Positions 55,051-64,000 of a DNA stretch of 64,000 bases are shown here, piece after piece (positions within the stretch are counted from its first letter, which is position 1; every line of letters begins with the position of its first letter). The DNA is from Rapana venosa (Eukaryota; Mollusca; Gastropoda; Neogastropoda; Muricidae). The stretch is taken from positions 8,181,456 to 8,245,455 of the forward strand of contig CM054159.1 in NCBI GenBank assembly GCA_028751875.1, given 5' to 3'. The translations under genes and the position numbers were made by a program. The notes beneath the pieces are model-generated. The model was not told the DNA's origin, searched no databases, and was given only the letters and a program-made list of their open reading frames with translations.

Positions 55051-55839
55051 TTGTGTGTGTTAGATTCTGTGAATCCACGTTGAGACATCATGAAGTGAAC
55101 GCTTCATTTGTTTGTTTATTTTTGTTTAGTAGTGCTTCCTTGACCAAGCGAGGATGGGTGAATAAGAAAATTTTATACATTAAAAAATTTCTTTGTTTTT
55201 TCTTATTCGTCCAAAAGAGGGAAAAAACTTGAAGAAGACTTTATTGGAAGTTTTCCCTGTAGATGGGTACATGCTCTTCAGATCTATCCGTGCTTTTTGG
55301 TTGCAATCATTTCTTTTCATGCCGTCTTGATCAGTTCCCAAGGAAGTGTTGGATGATAAGCTGCACAGGAGAGCTGCAGCACTTGTGCTCTGTGCTTTCA
55401 CATAGGAGTTGGATGGTATGAAATCAAGATGAAGAAACTACTGTGTCTTGTGAAGATTCCAAAAACTTGATGTTGTTGTTGACTCAGAAGATTGTGTTCT
55501 GGGATTCAAGGATACCTGCAGGGAAAGACATTTCCTGTTCAGATAATCTGACACAGAACAGACCTGTAGACAAACACATGCAGGCTCCTCGCTCCCTCCA
55601 ACACACACACACGCACACGCACACACACACCCAGAATTAAAACAGCAGTGACTGAAAGTTTGAGAAAATGGTTCATGAATGGACTAGCCAGCAGAGACTT
55701 ATCCTTCATCAGCAGCTCTGGGTTACTACAGCCCCGTTTTACGTATATCATATACATGTTATATATCTTTATTTTGGGGGAGAAAGATGTTGCATGTATT
55801 CAATACCAGCTGATCAGCTCATGGTGATGTACCTGATGT

Positions 55840-55845
55840 ATTAAA
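55840..55845 (+). terminator. Candidate polyadenylation signal of the BRD10-like gene
   Basis: ATTAAA about 790 nt after the stop codon, followed 25-40 nt later by GTCTGTCTGTCTG, a good GU-rich downstream element. Further AATAAA hexamers to the right could serve longer 3' UTRs. Confidence 0.35.
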
Positions 55846-56439
55846 TATATACACATGTGTGACTACAGGTCTGTCTGTCTGCATGATTCTTGTCCCTGGA
55901 TGCCTTGGTGCCTTGAAGTTCTAATAGACCTGTGCTGGGTACTCTTAGAAACATGACCGAAATGCAAACATTGGGTGATAGTGATGATAATGTGTTTTCC
56001 ATTTCTTCTTCTTTTCTTTTGAATATGAATTCTTTTTTATCTCCTAAACATGAAATTCATGTAGGTTATGAGCATAGCTAAAAACAACAACCACAGTAAA
56101 CATTTGTCACTTAACACAAACTGATATCGTAGTTTCTGGCAAACTGTTTGCTATATCAGTGATCCATCCATATATGTATGTAGACAAGTAGATTCACACT
56201 GGCGCATGTACAGAAGTGCAGACACAGTGTACACACAAATTATATCATACAATACCCCATATAGCTGGTCAGTATCCTGAATTTCATTAAAATTTATTGA
56301 AATCGATTAATATTTTAAAAAGTGCACATTCCTTGTTTCCTACATCCAGCTAAAGCTCTCTCTCACTGGTCTAGCCAGCCCATGTTCTTGTGGTTTTTGT
56401 TCTTGTTTAGTAGCAGAAATGAGCAAAATTAATTGCATT

Positions 56440-58160
56440 ATATATATATATATATATATGAGGCTGTGACAAAAGGTGGACCCAGAAAAAGCCAAAAAAG
56501 CTCAATTTTTTATTTCTTTTTTTTGCAGAAACAGTTTTGTGGGTTGAAAGAGTAATGATTGTTCTTCAGAATTTCATATGTGAGAATATAACTGAGGCTT
56601 TCAGTCATGAGATATCAGGCTGATAACGCATGTTCACCAATGTCTGACAGTTGTTATGCTGGACATGTAAAGTACTGAATTTTTACTAATATCACTATAC
56701 AACTGAGTATTAATGTATTCTTAAGGTTAGAATATAAACTAAGTTTGTGATATGCATTGAATTTAAAAAAAAAAAAATTAATTAGTACTTTAATTTACTT
56801 CAAGAAGCATGTCCTGTGTAACAACAGTCGGAGTATGTTACCTGTCAAACATGCTGAAAAAGGACAAATAGCTCAAACAATTTCTCACATGATCATATCA
56901 TATTTTCTTTATTGAGTTCAGCATAAATACACATGAAAAAGATTGAAAGAAAGTTAAATAACTGCAAGAACGAACTTTCATCTGACAGTTGTTACACGGG
57001 AGGGGTGGACATATTTCAGGATCAAATCTTAAGCTTTCAGCAAGCAACAAAATTACCAGATAAGTACAACCCTGAAATAGTCTTTAACTTTGAAAAGAAG
57101 GTCAAAGGTAATAAAATTAATATATTTTGCTGGTCTAACTTTGCACTGGTAAAGATTTTTATTGACGGATCCATCTGATGGTTGTTATGCTGGACATGCT
57201 CAAAGTCACAACAGCCCAAAATAATAAATGTACTCCTGGAAATTATACTGAACTAGTTTTATTTCCTTTTAAAAACTATGTTGCTTAAAACTGTGTAAAA
57301 AGCAAACCGCAGAAGCTGGTACAAAGTTTATATATAAGCAGATTTTCTGACTAATTTGACAGTTGTGATGATTTCTGATAAGTGGACATCTGGTGTTCAT
57401 TTGCCTTTTCTTCTTTCTCACAGCATGGCTGTACAGGAAGACCAGCCTTTTTTTGAAATGCATAAGAGCAAATTTCATATAAGTGCAAATTGGAAACTGT
57501 AAGCTTTTTCACTTTTTAAAAATTGAGAAGTCCACTGTTGTTATGAATGGACATGCATTTTAGATGTAAGATAAAATTTTCCATTTTTCAGTCTTTAAAC
57601 AGAAATTAGAGATGAACAAAACCTATTCATTCTTAAAACAGGTGATTTAGACTAGCAGGAGTGTAAAAACATGGACTGGGAAACAAAGAAATTCAATACA
57701 GATGATTATACATCCCAATAATATTGTGGACATTTGGCGTCACAACTGTTGAACAAAATTTTGTAGATTATTTTTTATCAAGTTATGTGTTGTGGGAAGC
57801 TCTCTTCTGTGTAGAAACATTCCCTGATTATTATTTTAACTGATTTTACATGTTTTTACATGTTTTGGATACAGGGAATGTGTTTGTGAATGCAAGTTCA
57901 AACCAACCATGTCAATACACTGTCAACTTCCGGTTGCAAAAATATGAGCATTTCAGGGCATTTATTATTATTATTTTCTTAAAGTAAAGGACATTGTGTT
58001 TGATTTTATCTTATGTATCTCTATGAACATTACTGAAAGCAGGAAACACAGAACAATCAGACAGCTGCATCAGGGAAAACAGATATTACTGATGGACAAA
58101 CATAGGGTATTGAACGGCCACCTTTTGTCACAGTCTCATATATATATATATATATATATG
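56440..58160. mobile_element. Unrecognised 1.7-kb inverted-repeat element with internal terminus-like motifs
   Basis: The left end is (AT)n followed by GAGGCTGTGACAAAAGGTGG (56460-56479). The right end (58118-58137) is its complement with one mismatch, again followed by (AT)n. Inside, a motif related to TGACAGTTGTTATGCTGGAC recurs at about 56644, 56808(-), 56982, 57175, 57356, 57532, 57723 and 57908(-). No transposase-like frame is present; an 81-codon frame at 56933 shows no domain. A non-autonomous DNA transposon inserted at TA inside an AT run is the simplest reading. Confidence 0.6.
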
Positions 58161-58215
58161 GGCAAAAATCTCACCATTGGTGAATTTTGGAGCTCAAACT
58201 AAGGAGCTGAAAAAG
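58158..58215 (+). repeat. SINE 3' tail fragment
   Basis: GGGCAAAAATCTCACCATTG and GTGAATTTTGGAGCTC, directly after the AT run that closes the inverted-repeat element. Confidence 0.6.
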
Positions 58216-58286
58216 AGAACAAAAGAGAGAGAGAGATGGAGAGAGAGAGAGACATGGGATCAAGCTATTTTTGCTTCAAGGAGTCT

Positions 58287-58633
58287 GGCCCAGCCCAAAA
58301 GCTGTGTCAGTTATTGATGTCAGCTAATTGCCAAGGCCTACACTAAAATGTTATGTTGTAAAATGTTATGTTGAGATTGCCTTCAGCCATGACAAGCTCT
58401 TAACATAACAACCTGCACTCTCCTTGAAAGGAGAAAAAATCCTCAGAAGTCAGAGTATGGCTGCCTATGTGGCAAGGTCTCAGAAATAGTCATACACATA
58501 AACTTCTCATTCAGTGTAAAATTTCAATCTCACAGTAATTCCTAGGTGGGATTAGCCAGTCAGAGTGCACATTCTGGGTGATGACCCCCAGAGTGTTAAG
58601 CTGAGGAACGCACAACAGCAACAACAACTTCAA
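58287..58633 (+). mobile_element. Dispersed element with (AAC)n tail, copy 2
   Basis: Matches 27430-27775 over its whole length; ends GCTGAGGAACGCACAACAGC and AACAACAAC. Confidence 0.65.
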
Positions 58634-59254
58634 GGAGTTTTAAATTAAGGATTTCTGTCGTGTTTGTGTGATGGAAGGAGCTCAAAATATTTAGCCAGCA
58701 CATGTGTGCCATCATTTGCATTTTTTTGGTACTCTATTTCTCACATGACGCTCATACAGGTTGTTTAGTTTCATTTGTGTACAGCCCACAATTTTGCCAC
58801 ATCATGTTGGGACCCTGTTCAGCTTGTTTTTGTTTTAAGCCTTCAGCATTTTATACTGGTGGTCAGCATATTAAAGGAAAAGAAATGACGTACTCAATAA
58901 AGCATCTATAGAAATTCTGCAAAACTTCATTTCTTGTCATCACATCCTTATTAGCACTAACATTTGATTTGTCATCAATGACAATACCTAAGTATTTATA
59001 TTTCATGAACACTGATTGTTATACTATCAGTGTAATGATCTGGTACAGGCTCTGGCTTCTTGTGAAAGTCAGTCAGAATTTCTTTAGTCTTTTACAAGAC
59101 AAGATAAATTCTTTAACACCAGGAGGAAAATGCTTAGAACTACTTTTTCATTATACATGGGATAGAATTGGACAGATCTTCAAGGTCAGAATCATTAGTA
59201 TATTTAATTAATGGTGTAACTGTATTGTAACTAGTGCAGTCATTAGTGAAAAGA

Positions 59255-59407
59255 TAAAGGTGCCCCATAACCTATAATGACGTAGGGGAGCGAGGCGTCA
59301 GAGACCTCAGCTTCTCTAGGGGCCAGCATATTGAGGGTGGCGCCCATCTCTCCCTCGCTGCTTTATCTTCCCTGACCCTAAAGAGGCAGGCACCCATTTA
59401 CAGCTAT
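59255..59407 (-). mobile_element. 5S-rRNA-related SINE, 3' part
   Basis: Shares TAGGGGAGCGAGGC, GGCCAGCATATTGAGGG, GGCGCCCA and CCCATTTACAGCT with 13459-13742. The 5S-like head is missing. Confidence 0.65.
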
Positions 59408-59608
59408 CAGCTATTGTAGTTTTTTTGGTTTTGCTGTAATGGTGAACTGTGTCTTTTTAATGCCCTTTTTAAAAACGTCCTCATGCATGTTTATAACTTG
59501 CATTTTTTGTCATGAATTTTGTGTTCTATTATATTTTGGAGGAGCCCCCAAAACAGAGCCATTGGATGACAGTCATGTCTGCTCATGCACTATCAATACA
59601 CACATGCC

Positions 59609-59642
<34 letters not shown>

Positions 59643-60565
59643 CTATTTTGGGGGCACTTGCTTATCTATACATTTACATACCTGCATGCAGACATTTACA
59701 CAATAAAAAAAATGCACATGTACACTCACAAATATTGGGTGTTCTTATACACTCCTTCAAGCTGAAGTGTTTGTTAAGCATTTTGCCATTTCCTCAGTTT
59801 TGTACATTTCTAACATGCTGTGTGTACAGTGAACCATTGAATGATTTGGAGTACAACATGCAATGATTTTCAGTGTTGTTCTTTTTTTAAAAAAACTGTT
59901 GAGTATTGTGTCAGAAGAGAAATGAACAGTTTTACGTAGCCAAACCGATAAACACATCTTCTTTTCCCCCTCAATTTTGTGTTTTTAAAAACTTGTGGGT
60001 GAGATTACATAAAGTACACTGCCACATAAAATAGATGTAAATTACCCTACAACTACTAACCAAGGCAATGTATTTATGTGAATGTGCTGCCAGCTGTTTT
60101 AGCCGAGTGTGATTGAAATGGATTTATTCCATGTGTACCCACTTGCTTTTTGGTTAAAACATGAACAGCAAGTTGAAGATGGTGTAGTTAAACCATGGAG
60201 TAAGTGGGAAGGTCTTCAGGATGTTGATGAACGAAAGAGCTGTTCTGTGTTCAGCGACTTCAGGAAATGGACAACCAAGAAGGGCACAATGAGCAGATCT
60301 GTACCACAAGACAAAGAGGAAAGTGAGTCGGTCAGTACAGTGATCTGTATTCCAAAGAAAGTCTAGCTGTTACAACTGGAAGGGAGTGATCAGAGTCACT
60401 GTCTGTCCCAGGGAAGGTATGTGGGTCGATGCCCTAAGCCAGATGAGAGATGATGATGGTGATGTCTCGAAGAGCGAAAAAGCTTCTGAACTAAGTACAC
60501 ATGCTTGAGACAGATCCTAACTCATTGACCCCACCATTTAGAAGTGCTAGGAGTACCAGGTCCAT

Positions 60566-60730
60566 TTTGAGGGTGGTACTTCCCAGCCCCTCTTCCTTGC
60601 TGCTTTACCTTTCCAGTCCCTAATGAGGGTATGTACCCATTTACAGCTGGGTGCCTTTTGAAAAAAAAAATCTTGAAAAGGAGCATAGAGACTCCAGTAT
60701 ATCCTAACAGGCACAAGCTGACTAGATTGG
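60566..60730 (-). mobile_element. 5S-rRNA-related SINE, diverged part
   Basis: Shares CTTGCTGCTTTACCTT, TACCCATTTACAGCTGGGTG and AGGCACAAGCTGACT-like sequence. The 5S segment is not recognisable. Confidence 0.5.
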
Positions 60731-60739
60731 CAGCCAGGG

Positions 60740-62435
60740 CAGTGTGGCTGTAGTTCCCCTTGCAAGTTCAGTGGGTACTTTGGTGGACACCTTCAGGAAG
60801 AAGATGAAGAGGACTGGCAAAGCTGAACTGACAAGTGGCCATACATACAATAAGATAGGTCTCTGAAGCATTCTTGGAAAGTGGAGCAATGTCAGAATGC
60901 TGGCCAATCCTAATGGAAAGTGATACTGCCTCCTGGGGCTGTCAGATGAAGGGTCTTGGTGACGATTTTGTTAAATGTGGTTTTTCTTTGTTGCTGAAGG
61001 TTTTAACCACTGTCCACGGGGTTTTTAATTTCCTTCAAGCAACAGTAGTGTTTAGGAAATTGGCACACACAGTGCCAATTAGAGACTATGATTTTGTGTA
61101 AACTGTGTGAAATGTGCACAATAAATTGACAATTCCTTGTTAATCAATTTCTTGCATGACACATTTTCCAGCAATAATTCTGATTTGAATTTGTTGCACA
61201 TTGTCACACAGTGGGGGTCATGTTTGTTTGCAGCCTTTGGTGCCCTGCTACTGCTGACATGTGATCACTGAGTGAGAAATGGACAGAATCCTTTTTATTG
61301 ATTGGTCATCCATATTATCTATCATCCATGGCATCAGATTGTTGTGTTACCTCTGTTAAGATTACATAAAATTGGCAGTCTATCCAGGCCGCCACTTTGT
61401 GCTTGATCATAGTATGGGGGTGGTAATATTGTTATATTCTTGATGTTGTGTAAAGTTAATGCGTCCTTCATTTCTTGCATCAATTTCATGACATTTTATT
61501 ATTTCCACTCATGAGCAAGTCTCGAGATGTTTGTTGTAAGTGAACACATGGTGTTTGGTTTTGTGTAGTATTCTTAGTAACTTATTTTCTGCAAATGACA
61601 GTTGCTAGGAAACCCCCCCAAAATTCACAGTTAGAACTTTCCAGAAAGTGAATGTTTCCAAAGAAGGCTCTGTGAGAGGTTTTGTGCAATTTGAACAGTG
61701 TGATGCAGCATGGAAGGAAGGAAGCAAGGCAAGTGGTGGGTAAATTATGTGGCTGGTACAAACCACGGAGAACAGGTGTGCTTGTGAAAAGCAAAGATGT
61801 TTCATTGTTGATGGTGGAGGAAAACTGACTCACAATTTCTGTACATTTCTGTGTAGTGATAAGATAGTGTGTATGACCATGCATTTTGCACAGATGGCCT
61901 TATGAAGGTTGTGACTTGGCTTTTTTTCTTTTCTTCTCTTTTTGGTGTTGATGCGTTGGGCTTGTGTCTGTTCATTTTGAATATTGGGGAAGAGATGGGG
62001 GACTTGTACATAAAATGGTCAGTACATAAAATATGTACGTAAGGACAGTATTTTCTTGCATGTCAGTTCTGTTTGGACCAAGGCAATGTACAGAAATCTT
62101 AAGTCTGTTGAAAGTGATAGATTTGTGTCCAAGCATGCAGGAGCGTTGTAGTCTTTGCATTTCTTCCTTGAACACTAATGGACAGATTTAAACTTCATAT
62201 ATATATTATATATATATCACTGCATCACTTGGCTCAAGCCCATGAACTGTAAGTCATGATGTATTTTATTCACTGTTGTTTGTAGGCCAGCTGACCACAA
62301 GGGTCACATCAGGCCGTACACTGTGTCAAAGACGATCGGGTGTCATTGACAAACCACAGAACTGGTTGACAGCATGTCATAGAAAATAAAACCCATATGT
62401 GATGGATGGATTTAAACAAACAAAAGAAGAAGAAA
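60740..62435. other. Intergenic stretch, nothing recognised
   Basis: No frame with domain similarity and no repeat matching elsewhere in the window. A short AT run lies at 62196-62218. An 85-codon frame at 60109-60366, just to the left, has unremarkable composition and no homology that I recognise. Confidence 0.5.
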
Positions 62436-62440
62436 AAGAA

Positions 62441-62802
62441 GGAAGGAAGGTGTCAGCATGGTTAGACATTCACCTGCCTAATAAATAAAGTGTGAGGTTC
62501 TGGGTTTGATTGCCAGTCTTGCTCTTTCCAGTTTGAAGGGAAAATCGAACTGAGGGTCAAGTCTTTCAGAGGAGACTTTAAACCAGTCAGACCCTGCATG
62601 CTTATAGTCTTGCGCACGTCAGAAGAACCCCTGACAGTTGAAAATGGGAAAGAGTAGAGAGGTACCTCCTGACGGTCCTGGCAAAATTGGTAGGTTCAAT
62701 TCCTAACTGTATCCCCCAAGTTGCATTAATGATGGGGGGGTGGGGGTTGCTTATGCAAAAATCTCACTATTGGTGCCTCGGAGCAATAGCCGAGGAACGA
62801 CC
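62441..62802 (+). mobile_element. tRNA-headed SINE with the CACTATTGGTG-type tail, full length
   Basis: Head GGTGTCAGCATGGTTAGACA with B box GGGTTTGATTGCC. Then CTTTCAGAGGAGACTTTAAA, GCAAAATTGGTAGGTTCAAT and the tail TATGCAAAAATCTCACTATT with AGCCGAGGAAC. It corresponds end to end with the minus copies at 35234-35580 and 36003-36353, which fixes the length of the family at about 350-360 bp. Confidence 0.75.
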
Positions 62803-62809
62803 CCCCCTC

Positions 62810-64000
62810 CCCCCAAAAAACAAATCAGATTAAAAAAAAAAAAAAAGGCACACAGGTTGAATTGGAATAATTTTAAATCACAGTGAAAGATTATAGTTTG
62901 TTGATAATAATTTTAGGTAGCAAGTTCAAAGCGGAAAAATGTTAAACAGAAGACTAATGATTCTGAATTTGCCCCCCCTCCCCCCCCCAAAAAAGGAAGA
63001 AAATCTGGAGAGGTTGTTGGGAACAAATTCTTCTATCCTGTCAATGTGCCCAGGTAAAGCAGATAGAATGAAAGCTGATTTTACAGCAATTAAAAACCAG
63101 CAATTTTGGTATGACTGACTGTAGAAGGTGCTTCATTTTGATTACTTCAAGTTACAGAAGGTATTCAGTTTCTTAGTCCTGAACAACTAATGTGATGGCA
63201 CACAAGTGTAGCAGAGCAAGTGTTTTTCTTCAAGGAGTAGAATTTGCCAACTGCTGAGAAAAAAATTGTGCAAACCTCTCCCCCAAACATTCTCAAGTCA
63301 CTCATGATGAAGCAAAATCATAACTGAAAATCCAGCACGTACATGACCAATTAAAAAAAAAAGTGTATTTGAGCATTGTGTTTCCTATATACATAAAGTC
63401 GCAGCAATTCTTGATCATCTTGTTCATGTTTGTATTTCATCACACACGTGGGCTGAACTATTATTTCCTTAGGTTTTATGTCACACAATGTTATATTCCG
63501 TCTTGACCCTAGTCTAGTGATGCATGGCATACACCTGTTGATGTGGCCCTGTGGGCATATGTTATAGAAATGGACTGATCTTAATTAACATTGTTCTGTA
63601 AAACCTCCTCACTTTTGAGACTCTAGTTTCATTTTGGGTATGTGCGTGCTCATGTGACATAAAACTCTTGCAGGAAATAAATACGACAAACTTTTGTGAA
63701 TGTGTACCAGTGTTTTATATGTAGAAATTTGTTCGCACATAAGGGGGTGATGCCTTGGGCTTGTTCAGGGTACTGACCACATAGGTGGCTCTGAGCTCAT
63801 TTACTGTTGATGTTTATAGCCCCTCAACCGTAAAGGCTTTATCAGGGCAGTCACCTCCGTCAGTTTACAAGACTTGCATGAACAATCACCCTAATCCAAA
63901 ATCATTTTAAGTTAGGAATTTATTTCTTAGTACTGTCTTTAGTTTTATTTGTTGTCTTTTATTTTCTGCTTGGGGAGAGGAAACGTCCCTCCAAGCTAAG
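62810..64000. other. Intergenic right edge, nothing recognised
   Basis: AT-rich with short C and A runs (62967-62996). An AATAAA at 63677 and an ATG-poor frame pattern give no support for a gene. Confidence 0.5.

Noticed and set aside
56933..57178. 81-codon frame inside the inverted-repeat element as a transposase remnant
   Set aside because: No DDE/D pattern, helix-turn-helix or zinc finger, and the frame is AT-rich chance length.
60109..60366. 85-codon frame as a small gene
   Set aside because: No similarity recognised, no splice or codon evidence, and it is flanked by repeats.

Overview
This is nuclear DNA from a eukaryote, most likely a marine mollusc and probably a gastropod. It has long AT-rich introns with GT-AG borders, dense microsatellites, several tRNA-headed SINE families and decayed non-LTR retrotransposons. 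The organism call is inferred from repeat style and gene content, because no marker gene is present. Exon borders were derived by hand from splice signals and reading-frame continuity.

Three host genes are supported. (1) At the left edge, on the minus strand, 1445-1557 is the first coding exon of a BAZ1B/WSTF-like chromatin-remodelling protein; the rest lies left of the window. (2) At 15728-20224, also minus, is a complete four-exon p24 cargo-receptor gene (TMED1/TMED5-like, 232 aa). (3) At 26108-55050, plus strand, is a 16-exon gene of about 2,700 codons. It encodes a nuclear protein with an N-terminal bromodomain, a DDT/WHIM-like segment, an acidic and SUMO-motif-rich middle and a very long Ala/Ser/Val/Thr/Gln-rich tail, resembling BRD10 (KIAA2026). 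Its coding sequence carries four apparent one-base frame breaks, best explained by short-run or homopolymer length errors in the sequence. The first and third genes both belong to bromodomain chromatin families and lie about 25 kb apart.

Repeats fill much of the rest. 3084-5500 is a tRNA-type SINE split by a 5'-truncated LINE. 6.5-13.4 kb is unique AT-rich DNA without recognisable genes. 13459-13742 is a SINE whose head joins a tRNA-like A box to a 5S-rRNA-like internal promoter. 18.9-24.8 kb holds LINE 3' ends, a GAA-tailed repeat family and microsatellites. The introns of the BRD10-like gene hold at least six SINE copies, a LINE with a zinc finger inside its reverse-transcriptase polyprotein, a 1.9-kb array of a 41-bp minisatellite that runs up to a splice acceptor, and a LINE with a 16-bp target-site duplication nested in an older LINE tail.

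Downstream of the third gene, 56440-58160 is an unrecognised inverted-repeat element. A motif resembling its termini recurs inside it about every 180 bp. This is the most unusual structure in the window. 59.4-64 kb is intergenic with SINE copies and no supported gene.
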